A stretch of 60,000 nucleotides of DNA from positions 23,781,666 to 23,841,665 of the forward strand of contig OX485807.1 of the NCBI GenBank assembly GCA_950295325.1, read 5' to 3'. Under the pieces are notes generated by a model that searched no databases, was not told where the DNA came from, and worked only from the letters and a program-made list of their open reading frames with translations. The translations under genes were made by a program, and so were the position numbers. Of the stretch, positions 47,329 through 58,926 are shown piece after piece. Each line of letters begins with the position of its first letter. Positions within the stretch are counted from its first letter, which is position 1. Origin of the DNA: Polytrichum commune (lineage: Eukaryota; Streptophyta; Polytrichopsida; Polytrichales; Polytrichaceae).

Positions 47329-48117
47329 AAAATAACCACTTGACAAATGAACAATGGCAACTAGCATGTCAATCACTAAGCTCCCTCACCGACAACATTA
47401 CAACCACCGTCCTAGAAACATGTAGTGCCCCACCCATTCTCACGCTATCAAACAAAATTGCTAAGCAAGGAGGCTACCTTCCAAAGAAACTCCAAAAAGA
47501 ATGAAAAATACATCTATCTACCTACCATCTTATTAGAAAACAATATATATCATAAAAAACAACCCAAATTGGCGAATTTACCCCATTATCACACAAGAAA
47601 TTAACAACCATACCTCTGTCACTATACCCCCACCTCCACATTTTTCCCACTCATACGAAACATGGTTAGCCAACTTAGCCAACATCGCCAAAGAAGCTAA
47701 AAACAAAGCCCGCAAAATAACAACAAACTACACAACCCAACAAATCAAAAAAACCATATGCAAATACCAACAATAATATGACAAAAGCCCCAAGAAAATT
47801 AATAGAAAAGTCTTCAAAAATATTGACACCCCCCTCTAGACTGCCTAATAGATTGATTCAATAATATCCTTACAAGACCCACAGATATCGCACAAGAAAT
47901 ACATGTACAACAATCCATAAGCAATAGACCAACCGTCCCAACATGCCATTATCAACCCGATCACCCACAACAATGCCTATGTGGAGTTAGACAATATTCG
48001 TGGCACGACCTCAACGGATTTACTATAGAAAAGGGAGGCGAAGCCTTAACTCCCTTACACACATACCTAGACCAATAAACATACGATATATGCCTTAAAA
48101 ACCTTACCAACGGGAAA
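47322..48117 (+). pseudogene. Inner LINE ORF2: APE-RT linker, broken
   Basis: A 60-codon frame (47322-47504) and further pieces match 53597-54079 of the outer LINE, which shows the intact linker (for example NIAKEAKDKARKITTDYTN). Several stops and shifts occur here. No catalytic motif is expected in this part. Confidence 0.65.
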
Positions 48118-50106
48118 ATGCCGGGACCCGATCAAATTCCTAACACCATACTAAAAAATATGCCGCCAAGATTCCACAAGCTTCTACTATTATTTTTTAC
48201 CCACTGTTATAAACAAAAACAAATACCTGAAGCCTGGAAAACGAGCCTTACGATACTCTTATACAAAAAATGCAACCCCCATCACCTCACCAACCATCGG
48301 CCTATTGTACTTGCCAACACTATTTATAAACTATTTACTAGCACGCTCACTAGTATACTCTCCTCATACGGGGAAAACCACCAAATTCTACATGATAGCC
48401 AAGAGGGCTTTAGAGCTGAAAGATGCACCGCCCGACAACTTCAAACCCTCATCGCCGTATTAGAAAATGCACGACTCACTAACCAAGACATCTACATCCT
48501 CTACATAGACTTCAAAAATGCCTTTGGCTCTATCGACCATGCTAGACTCCTCGCCATTATGAAAGACCTCGGTTATCCGCAAGATGCCGTAGCACTAGTA
48601 GGAAATATCTATTCACAATCAATTACCACATTTATCGGGGAATACTTCGATAAAACACTACCCATATCCATACAAAGGGAAACCATACAAGGAGATACGC
48701 TAAGCCCTTACCTCTTCATCATCTTTCTCGAACCATTACTTAGATGGCTACAACGCGGACCCCACGGATACACCTTTAAAACCTCTAATACAAAATTAAG
48801 CTCCGCGGCCTATGCGGACGACCTAACGGTAATATCCAACAATGCGACATCCATCCAACAACAATTGAACAAGCTAGATAGATATTGCGAATGGGCCGGA
48901 ATGGACCTCGGCATCCCGAAATGCGCAATCACAGGATGTCCAAATAAATCCAAACTAAATGCACAAGCCTTTAAAACACATTTAACGGCCATCAATATTA
49001 ACTTCCGAAACCAACCAATACCGATACTAAGCCAACACGAACCATATGTTTACCTCGGAATCAATTTAGTTCCATCACTACAATGGAAAACACAAACGCA
49101 CACCACAACAACCAAACTCATCAAACAATGTAAACTCCTAATCACATGCCCAGCCACCATGAAGCAAAAAATACAAATGGTTGACACAATCATAAGAGCC
49201 GGCATAGCCTATAGCTTTTATGCCGTCCCATACTCACTTCCCGCTATTAAAAAACTAGATAAGAAAATAATTGCCCTACACAAAAATATATGTGGCCTCC
49301 CGAAATGCCTATCAAACGCCGTTACACAACTTCCACAAAATATGTTCGGCACCGAAGCTTTCTCACTAAAAAACGCCTATATAACATGTATCGGAGAACA
49401 ACTCATAAATGCCCTCAACAACCAAGGAAGACTTGGAAGAATATATAATGGATTAACCAAACATATCCTTGCCAAACATGGCGGATCACTCCACTTACCA
49501 CGAATAACCCCACATGATTGTATGAGATCACCAATTACTAGAACATTATACCTACTCAAAAAAACTAGTGACACTCACCTTAGAAGTACACTTGCAAAAT
49601 TCCCCCTTCACCCTACGCCATTAGAGACACAATGGATGAGTCAAACACACCATATACCCACACTAACTCCCACCACTTCCCTCAAATACTTACATAAATT
49701 AACTTTACACAACATAACCGAACTAAAACACATAACGCACCCCAATGGCACACACTTCATGACAAATGATGAATTCAAGTACTATTATGTCCCACCCACT
49801 AAACTAGTTAAAACCGCCCTAGAACACGCGCGTAAGATATTTTATAAACCCCCTTGTCACAACCAATGCCCAAATACCTGCCTAACACATACGACATCCA
49901 ATACTCTCAAGGACGCTTACAAAATACAAAATCATCATATAAACACAAGCCTAAGTAGACATAACATACACCCTATGCCACCCCCACTACCGGAATATCC
50001 AAAACCCCCCTTACACATCCAACCACACCCAATAAACGACCACCCTCACACATACAAAGACAAACACAAAATCACAAAACACTACACATCCTACCTTTGC
50101 CAATAG
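48118..50106 (+). pseudogene. Inner LINE ORF2: reverse transcriptase
   Basis: A 662-codon frame covers the whole RT core: PGPDQIPN, NHRPIVLANTIYKL, QEGFRAERCTARQL, motif A YILYIDFKNAFGSIDH, motif B QGDTLSPYLF, motif C AAYADDLTVIS with YADD at 48811-48822, GIPKCAITG and VYLGI. This is the best-preserved RT in the window and could fold. The segment after the thumb (about residues 400-662) is poorly conserved and rich in His/Pro/Thr. A stop just before the first Met separates it from the linker. Confidence 0.9.
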
Positions 50107-50631
50107 ATACTTCCTAACGAAACCAAATACCATAAATGGCTCCCACAAAGAGACTTGTTCCCTTGGAACAACCAAAACACTATAAATCATAACATACTAC
50201 TCTTAACACAATACTACACCCAAAAACAACACCAACACTTCACCAACATTCTCCAAATAAACTTTAGTGAAGCACAAATGAGAGACACAAGATATGTCCG
50301 CCCACCACAAGACATACCCCTATGCCACATTCATATCAATGAATGCAACCCAGATAATGACATTGAATGCACACAACACACCATTCAAAGCCAATATGGC
50401 GCATCACACATCTATGATAATGACGGACGCCACCTAATTACCATTCCCGAACTAAGACTACAATGGCTATGGGAACAATACCAAAATGCATTAAACAACC
50501 CACACAACTTAGAACCCCCCATACAATCCTTTGAAAAAGAAGTGGCATGGTTGTATCAAAGATACAAATATAGAATGCCCAAAAACGATCCCCTCAAACT
50601 CTCAAATACACCCTCCCAAATGCCATCATAG
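50107..50631 (+). pseudogene. Inner LINE ORF2: post-RT connector
   Basis: The frame resumes two or three codons after the RT stop and encodes FPWNNQNTINHN, then CHIHINECNPDNDIECTQHT and YQRYKYRMPKND. It aligns with the outer copy at about 56310-56745. A one-base deletion near 50606, relative to the outer copy, moves coding into the next frame. Confidence 0.7.
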
Positions 50632-52775
50632 AAAACATCATTGACTCCTTCCACATCACCCATTCCTACTTCTCATCACCAATCACATGTCCTACTATAT
50701 TGAAACAATTATCCTCCCCATTTTCTAGGGACAAGGTATTCGGGTCAATAGGCACAGCATTCCAACATAAACGGGCAGGGGTGGGATATGCCCACCCGCA
50801 CACAGAAAAAGACACTCAACAAGCCCTACATTGGGCTAGACTTGCCGCCAAACATAACCTAGACACAATCACAATACTCATAACAACTGATCCAAACTGG
50901 TACCACAACCTCAACCCCCATGAAGGTCCTTTCCCAGATTCTCACGTTATCTCACATTTCAAAGCAGACACCATTGCATATGATGAACCCACAATACCCC
51001 CGGAAATACGAACTAACCCACGAACAGAAAATCATGACATCCGTATATTATGTATACACCACAAACACACGTCCCCCGGATCATGTGAATATGCGAATCG
51101 TATGGACACTATTAGCACTACCCTCCAAATACCCACATCATTTCACACACCGGCACCGCCTACACCTATAAACACCTTAGTAAATAGAAGCAAGAAATGG
51201 TCCCAACTTATATACCCGCCCCCCCATCCACTTACAAACCAAACTTCTAACACTCCCATATACACGAATCAAGACATATGCCTACCCCTCAAATACCACC
51301 TACAATTTTGCTATTACACGGATGGATCATTCATGCCACCCAAAGAAATAACCCGAGGGCATTGGAGAAGAGAAAAAGCAGGGTATGGAATATATAACCC
51401 TTTCAAAAACCTCCAAATCACAGAAAGACTACCCGGACTCCAAAATATACTTAGGGCAGAACTTATGGCTATACACCACACTCTCCACCTCCTCATTACC
51501 ACATACCGGAATGAACCGGCACATATCTTTACAAATTGTCTCAATGTCTTATACCTCCTGAACACGCAAACTAAACACCCAACACTACACAATAGCCACC
51601 CGGATAAAAAGATACTAGAATCCATAGTTAAGATGCTGCAATCCCGCACACAAACCACCACACTACACAAAGTCAAAGCCCACACAAACATTCAAGGTAA
51701 CGAACAAGCAGATAAATTAGCAAAATTGGGTTGTGAATTAGAACATAAAGACGCTATAGCCACACATGAGCATGCGCACCCCACGCCATACTACCTCCAA
51801 AAAGATTGGTGGCATTCAATGCAAGAAACACCAGACAAAGGCCCCATCCGACACCTTGGCAAATACATCATCAAACACGATAAAAAACACAACCTATCCA
51901 TTCTAGCAACCCAAACACATCAATTACATAAATGGCTTGATAACAAAGATATCGACAAAACATTATCAAATGACTTTTGGACCAACCCGGCTATCTCAGA
52001 CAAGCAAAAAACCTGCTTAGTAAAATTCCGAACCGGACAATACATGGGACAAGCTAGAAAACAACTCTTTTTTGGTAGAATTGCATACCCATCCTATACA
52101 TGTAACATTTGCAACTCATTAGAAGCGGATACATGGCTACATATACTCCTTAAGTGCAAACAACAACACATCCACGCACTAATTACAAAAAGACACAACA
52201 AAGCGGTATGGGAAATACGCAAACTTCTTGTCTCAAATAAAATAACAAGACACTACATACTCATGAACGCAGGTACATATAATGAACTACCCCAAGACAA
52301 CACAGTACCAACATGGTTACTACCCTGCACATGTGGTACCCAAAGATGTCATTGTAACGCTAGACTCAAACCCGACATTCTATGCATTATAGGGCACCCT
52401 TACAATTCCCCACCACCAGAAGCACCCACACCAGAAATTACAGTTCAATTTATAGAATTCACATACTGTAATGACAGATTCTCCACTGAAACCATAAATC
52501 AAAAAATCACAAAATATCAACCACTCATAAATAATATCATCGCAAAGGGTTGGAACGTAGCCCCACTTATTGTATTAGCATCTGGTGCTCGAGCCACAAC
52601 TCACATCCCCTCAATGAACGAACTTGAAACAAAGCTTAAACTCCCCACATCACAAATTAGGAACACATTCAAACAACTTAACATAATTGCCATACAATAT
52701 GCACACTCAATATTAATCCACAAAAGACGAATAGAAAATAGACAACCCATCACAGACCTACAAAATCATAACTAA
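50632..52775 (+). pseudogene. Inner LINE ORF2: unassigned domain, RNase H, CCHC, RLE
   Basis: Domains in order: (1) an unassigned region around FSRDKVFGSIGTAFQHK, ALHWARLAAKH and ITILITTDPNWY; (2) RNase H with YTDGSF, LRAELMAI, IFTNCL and GNEQADKLAK, where Asn (51534-51536) replaces the third catalytic Asp; (3) a CX2CX9HX4C knuckle (52101-52157); (4) an R2-type restriction-like endonuclease with KRHN, KPDIL (52368-52382) and FIEFTYC, Glu at 52455-52457, then KITKY. Knuckle plus RLE is the C-terminal pair of R2-like elements; here it follows an APE-type ORF2. The frame is open for 691 codons. Confidence 0.85.
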
Positions 52776-53318
52776 AATTAGAGAGGGGTAGTGGTCAGAC
52801 CACTAGTTATTAAGTTACCACCTATAGCTCAGAAAGGCGGGGAGTAGCCGGCTGGTTGGCATAACTTTCCTGCCTATGATTAACTCACTTGCAGCACCAA
52901 GTCAAAGTGCATTGCACTAACACGCTCAGACGGATTCAACACGAATCGAACCCGGACCGTATTAATACAACACGCACGTCCTTATCCAACCAACCTTGGA
53001 ACCATGACTTGGCGACCAACAACACAATCAACCATCATTTATACTCAAACAAATACGCACGCTTCTCGTCTCAAACAAAGTAGCAAAACCCACACAATTC
53101 TAAATTAAAACCCATGCACCCTACACACCACCCTCCCCCCCCCTGGTTCAACCGGTTAAAACATCAGTTACTAACATAGTGTCTACTCCCTGCAAAGGGT
53201 GAAATAGTATTACACCCAACGCCGCTACCCTGGGGTACGGCCACGGTTGTCCTACGAACAGACACTTTATTCACTCCGGTCCCTAGTAGGGACCGGAGTT
53301 CTTCTTCTTCTTCTTCTT
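52776..53318 (+). repeat. Inner LINE 3' UTR: tRNA-like stretch, hairpin, (TTC)n
   Basis: Near-identical (about 96%) to 58926-59477. It holds a short hairpin (GTGGTCAGACCAC at about 52791-52803), a TAGCTCAG A-box-like word, and on the other strand a GTTCGATTC B-box-like word (52943-52951). It ends in a 27-nt palindrome (53273-53299) and (TTC)6 (53300-53318). Confidence 0.75.
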
Positions 53319-53329
53319 CGCCAAATCTC

Positions 53330-54079
53330 CCACTACAAACTCCGAACCGCCACCAAGAATACTCAACCCCATCCCACAAAAAAATCTATAAAACTTGCAC
53401 ACCAAATTCTTCGAGAACAATTCCAACCAAATAGATGAGCTCATACACCTATTAAAAAATAACCACCTAACAAATGAACAATGACAATAAGCTTGTAACT
53501 CATTAAATATCCTTACCAACAATATTACCTCTATAGTCCTCGATACATGTAGCGCCTCATCCATCCCCACATTACCAGATAGGATCACCAAGCAAGGTGG
53601 ATATCTCCCAAAGAAATCCCAAAAAGAATGGATACCTCTCTACTTATCACCTAATCCGGAAAGTTATATACATTATAAAAAACAACCCTAACTGGCATAC
53701 TTACCCCATTATCACACAAGAAATTAACAACCATAGACTTGTCACGATACCCCCACCACCAAACCCCCCCCACACGAATGAAACATGGATAGAAAACCTA
53801 GCAAATATCGCCAAAGAAGCTAAAGACAAAGCCCGCAAAATCACAACCGACTATACCAACAAACAAATCAAAAAAGCCATAACTAAATACCAACAACTCT
53901 ATGATAAGAGCCCCAAGAAAATCAACAGAAAAGTCTTTAAAAACACGGAAACTCCCCCGCTCTACTGCCTCATAGATAGATTCAACAATATCCTTACAAA
54001 CCCAAAGGACATCGCACAGGAAATACACACCCAACAATCCATCAGTAATAAACCAATTGTCCCAACATGTCATTACTAA
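53330..54079 (+). pseudogene. Outer LINE ORF2: APE-RT linker
   Basis: Coding resumes after the inner LINE. The frame at 53597-54079 has charged, Asn/Lys/Thr-rich linker sequence (WIENLANIAKEAKDKARKI, KSPKKINRKVFKN) and ends at a stop. It aligns with 47560-47950 of the inner copy. The first 250 bases contain stops. Confidence 0.65.
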
Positions 54080-55756
54080 CCCGATCATATTCAACAATGT
54101 GTATGCGGAGTTAGATAATACCTATGACACGACCTAAATGGGTATACCATAAAAAAAAATGAGACCCTAATCCCCTTGCATACATATTTAGACCAAACAA
54201 CATATGATCTATGCCTTAAAAATTTAACCAATGGAAAAACACCCGGACCCGATAAAATTCCTAACACCATACTAAAAAACATGCCGCCAAGATTCCATAC
54301 GCTATTACTACTATTCTTCACACATTGTCACAAACAAAAACAAATTTCCGAAGCATGCAAAACTAGCCTCACAATACTACTATACAAAAACAGAAATCCC
54401 CACCAACTTACCAACCACTGACCAATTGTACTTGCCAATACTATTTATAAACTATTCACTAGTACACTTACGAACATACTCTCCTCATACGGAGAAAAAT
54501 ACCAAATTCTACATGATAGTCAAGAGGGTATCAGAGCTGAAAAATGCACCGCCAGACAATTACAAACTCTTATCGCAACACTAGAAGATGTAAGACTTAC
54601 CAACCAAGACATCTATATCCTATACATAGACTTTAAAAACGCATTTGGCTCCATTGACCATGCTAGACTCCTTGCCATTATGCAAGACCTTTCCTATCCA
54701 CAAGATGCCGTAACACTAGTAGGTAATATATATTCACAATTCTCTACAACATTTATTGGTGAACATTTCGGAAAAACACAACCAATCCCTATACAAAGAG
54801 GAACAATTTAAAGCGACACCTTGAACCCATACCTCTTTATCATCTTTCTTGAACCACTTCTTAGATGGCTACAACAAGGAAATAATGGATATACCTTTAA
54901 TACCTCCAACACAAAATTAAGCTCCGCGGCCTACGCCGATGACCTCGCGGCCATATCCAAGAATATAACATCCCTCCAACACCAACTAAACAAATTAGAC
55001 AAATACTGTGAATAGGCCGGCATGGACCTCGGAATTCCAAAATGCGCCTTCATAGGTTGTCCCAATAAATGAAAACTAAACTCCCAAGCCTTTAAAATAC
55101 ATCTTAGAAACATTAACATAAATTTCCGAAACCACTCCATACCTATACTAAGCCAACATGAACCATATGTATACCTTGGAATCAATCTAGTGCCATCATT
55201 ACAATGGAAAATACAAACACACATTACAACAACTAAACTAATCACACAATGCAAACTACTAACGACATGCCTAGCCATCATGAAGCAAAAAATTCAAATG
55301 ATAGACACAGTCATAAGAGATGGTATCGCCTATAGCTTCTATGCCGTACCATATTCACTTCCCGCCATCAAAAAATTAGACAAGAAAGTAATTGCCTTCC
55401 ATAAAACCATATGTGGTCTCCCGAAATGTCTATCAAACGCCGTTACACAATTACCACAAAATATGTTTGGCACCGAAGCCTTCCCACTAAAAAACGCATA
55501 TATAACATGTATAGGTGAACAACTTATCAACGCCCTAAATGACAAAGGAAGACTAGGAAGAATCTATAATGGCTTAACCAAGCACATACTTGCCAAACAT
55601 GGCGGCTCACTTAATATATCACGCATAACCCAACACGACTGTCTAAGATCACCAATCACAAGAATATTATTTCTACTAAAAACCACTAGTAACACCCACC
55701 TTAGATGCACACTAGAAAATTTCCCCCTCCTACCCACACCACTAGAGACACAATGA
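54080..55756 (+). pseudogene. Outer LINE ORF2: reverse transcriptase, broken
   Basis: RT landmarks are all visible but lie in several short frames separated by point stops: PGPDKIPN, a stop in NHRP, YILYIDFKNAFGSIDH near 54610-54660, a stop just after the QRG-type motif B, FIIFLEPLLRWL, AAYADDLAAIS with YADD at 54932-54943, a stop in the CEWAG block, and VYLG. The thumb region at 55190-55756 is open. Most stops are single-base changes (TGG to TAG, CAA to TAA or similar) relative to the inner copy. Confidence 0.85.
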
Positions 55757-56432
55757 TTACGCCAAGCACAATGTACCCCAACATTAACCTCCACTACCTC
55801 CCTCAAATACTTACATAAACTAATACTACAAAACAGAACCGAACTCAAACACATAACACACCCCAATGGCATACAACTAATGACGAATGACGATTTTAAA
55901 CACTATTATACCCCCCCCCGACTAAAACAATTAAAGCCACCCTAGATCACGCAAGAATATTCTTTTGCGAACCCACATTCCACAATCAATGCCCAAACAA
56001 TTGCCCAACACACGCCATACCAAATACCCTCAAGAACGCATACAAAATACAAAACCATCACATTCACATAAGAACTAATAGACAAAACCTACAACCCCCG
56101 CCACCTCCACCACCGGAGTATCCAAACCCCCCCCCCGCATATCCACAAAAACCATACCCAATTTCCAATACACTCTATAACAAACGACCGTACTCACACT
56201 TCCAAAGATAAAAACAAAATTACAAAACAATACACATCCTATCTATGTCAATGGCAACTTCCAAACGGAACAAATTACAACAAATGGCTTCCACAAAGAG
56301 ACTTATTCCCATGGAACAACCAAGACACCATAAATCATAACATACTACTCCTAACAAGGTATTACACCCAAAAACAACACAAACACTTCACCAACATCCT
56401 ACACTTAAACTTTAATGAAGACCAACTGAGAG
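55757..56432 (+). pseudogene. Outer LINE ORF2: post-RT region
   Basis: His/Pro/Thr-rich sequence matching 49630-50280 of the inner LINE, interrupted by stops and by expanded C-runs at about 55911-55919, 56129-56136 and 56445-56460 that shift the frame. Confidence 0.6.
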
Positions 56433-58043
56433 ATGCAAGATACATTCCCCCCCCCCCCCCCACAATATATACCCCTATGTCATATCCACATTAATGAATG
56501 CAACTCCGACAATGACATTGCATGTACGCAACATACCATCCAAAGCCAACATGGAGCATCACATATTTACGACAACGATGGTCGTCACTTAGTTACCATC
56601 CCGGAACAAAGATTACAATGGTTATGGGAACAATACCAAGCCGCACTAACTAAAGTACACAACTTAGAACCCCCCATACAAACATTTGAAAAAGAAGTGG
56701 CGTGGTTGTACCAAAGGTACAAATATAGAATGCCCAAAAATGACCTGCTCAAACTCGCACAATACACCTTCCCTAATGCCATCATTGAACACCTCATCAA
56801 CTCCTTCTACATCACCCACTCATATTTTTCGTCCCCTGTAACATGTCCTACCACGCTAAAACAATTTTCCTCTCCATTTTCCCGAGACAAAGTATTCGGT
56901 TCAATAGGAACAACATTCCAATATAAATGGATAGGGAATGGGTATGCCCATCCACACACAGAAGCAGACACACAACAAGCCCTACACTGGGCAAGACTTG
57001 TAGCCCAAAATAACCCAGATACAATTACGATACTCATAACAACCGACCCAAATTGGTACCAAAACCTTCAACCTCATGTAGGCCCTTTCCCAGATTCACA
57101 TGTCATAACACACCTTAAGGCGGACACCATTATATACGATGAACCCACTATACCACCCGAATTACGAATTGAACCACGCATAGAAAGCCGTGACATCCGC
57201 ATACTATGTATACATCACAAAAACACGGCACTCGGCCCGAGAAATTACGCACACCAAATGGACATCATTAGCAATACCTTACAATTACCCACTACATTTA
57301 ACACAACGGCGCCACCCACACCCACAAATACCCTAGTAAACCGTAGTAAGAAATGGTCACAACTCATATACCCTCCCCCACCTACGACCCAAGTTACTGA
57401 TATCCCCACCTTCACCAACCAAGATATATGCCTTCCCCTCAAATATCAACCACAGTTCTGCTATTACACAGACGGCTCATTCATTCCACCCAAAGAAACA
57501 ACCCAAGGACATTGGAAACGAGAAAAAGCCGGATATGGTATATACAACCCTTTCAAAAACCTCAAAATTACGGAAAGACTTCCCGGACTCCAAAATATAC
57601 TAAGAGCCGAACTAATGGCTATACACCATACCCTCCGCCTCCTCACTACCACATATCGCAACGAACCGGCACACATCTTCACAGACTGTCTTAATGTGCT
57701 ATACTTATTAAACACACAAATAAAACATCCAACCCTACACAATAGCCACCCGGACAAAAAGATACTCGAATCTATAATTGAAATGTTGCAATCCCGCTCA
57801 CAAACCACAACACTCCATAAAGTCAAAGCTCACACAAACATTAGTGGTAACGAACAAGCGGACAAATTAGCCAAAATGGGTTGTGAACTCGAACATAGAG
57901 ATGCCACAACCACATATGAACATGCACACCCTACGCCATACTACCTACAGAGAGACTGGTGGCACTCAATGCAAGAAACACCAGATAAAAGCCCCATCCG
58001 ACACCTTGGTAAATACATCGCTAAACATGACAAAAAAACTTAA
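56433..58043 (+). pseudogene. Outer LINE ORF2: connector, unassigned domain, RNase H
   Basis: A 536-codon frame with CHIHINECNSDNDIACTQHT, the unassigned region (FSRDKVFGSIGTTFQYK, ALHWARLVAQNN, ITILITTDPNWY) and a complete RNase H: YTDGSF, LRAELMAIHH, IFTDCL with Asp at 57684-57686, and HTNISGNEQADKLAK. All four RNase H acidic residues are kept here, unlike in the inner copy. The frame is lost at an A-run (about 58031-58038), one base longer than in the inner LINE. Confidence 0.85.
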
Positions 58044-58926
58044 CCTATCCATCATAGCAACCCAAACACATCAACTCCACAAATGGCTAGACAACAAAGA
58101 TATTGACAAAACACTATCAAATGATTTTTGGAACAACCCGATTATCACAGATAAACAAAAAACATGCCTAATCAAATTCACAACCGGACAATACATGGGA
58201 CATGCTAGAAAACAACTCTTCTTCGGAAGAAATGCATATCCCTCACATACGTGCCCCATATGCAACGCACAAGAAGCAGACACATGGTTACATGTACTCC
58301 TCAAATGTAAACAACAACACATTCACGCCTTAATAACCAAAAGGCATAACAAAGTCGTATGGGAAATACGCAAACTTCTCATCTCAAACAAAAAGACAAG
58401 ATACTACACACTCATGAATGCAGGCACATATAATGAGCTCCCCCAAGAAAACACAGTACCATCATGGTTACTTCCATGCACATGTACCAGCCAAAGATGT
58501 CACTGCAACGCTAGGCTCAAACCTGACATATTATGCATAATAGGATACCCATATAAATCCCCACCACCAGAAGCACCCACACAGGAAATTACAGTTCAAT
58601 TCATAGAATTCACATACTGTAATGACAGATTCTCCACTGAAACCATAAATCAAAAAATTACAAAATATCAACCCCTCATAAATGATATTATCGCAAAGGG
58701 GTGGAACGTCGCCCCACTTATTGTATTAGCATCTGGTGCTAGAGCCACAACTCACATCCCCTCAATGAACGAACTTGAAACAAAGCTTAAACTCCCCACA
58801 TCACAAATTAGGAACACATTCAAACAACTTAACATAATTGCCATACAATATGCACACTCAATATTAATCCACAAAAGACGAATAGAAAATAGACAACCCA
58901 TCACAGACCTACAGAATCATAATTAA
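58044..58926 (+). pseudogene. Outer LINE ORF2: CCHC knuckle and restriction-like endonuclease
   Basis: In the next frame the C-terminus continues intact: CX2CX9HX4C knuckle (CPICNAQEADTWLHVLLKC), KRHN, KPDIL (58519-58533), FIEFTYC and KITKYQPL, then a conserved basic tail (SILIHKRRIENRQP). PD, Glu and the downstream Lys match the R2-type PD-(D/E)XK layout. The last 345 nt are about 97% identical to the inner copy, with no difference over roughly 180 nt, while the region before 58585 is about 85% identical. Confidence 0.85.

Larger units (their letters stand above)
42435..53318 (+). mobile_element. Inner LINE: related dual-endonuclease element nested in the outer one
   Basis: 10,884 bp bounded by an 11-bp TSD and ending with hairpin plus (TTC)n like its host. 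It has a 5' open frame, an inverted solo LTR (43666-44648), three 2A-like modules, APE, RT, an unassigned domain, RNase H, CCHC and RLE. No sequence matching the RRM-like part of ORF1 was found between the 5' frame and ORF2, so that region is absent. Coding identity to the outer LINE is about 80-85%, rising to 96-97% in the last 0.9 kb. Key catalytic residues are lost (APE Glu to Lys, RNase H Asp to Asn), so this copy is dead. Confidence 0.9.
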
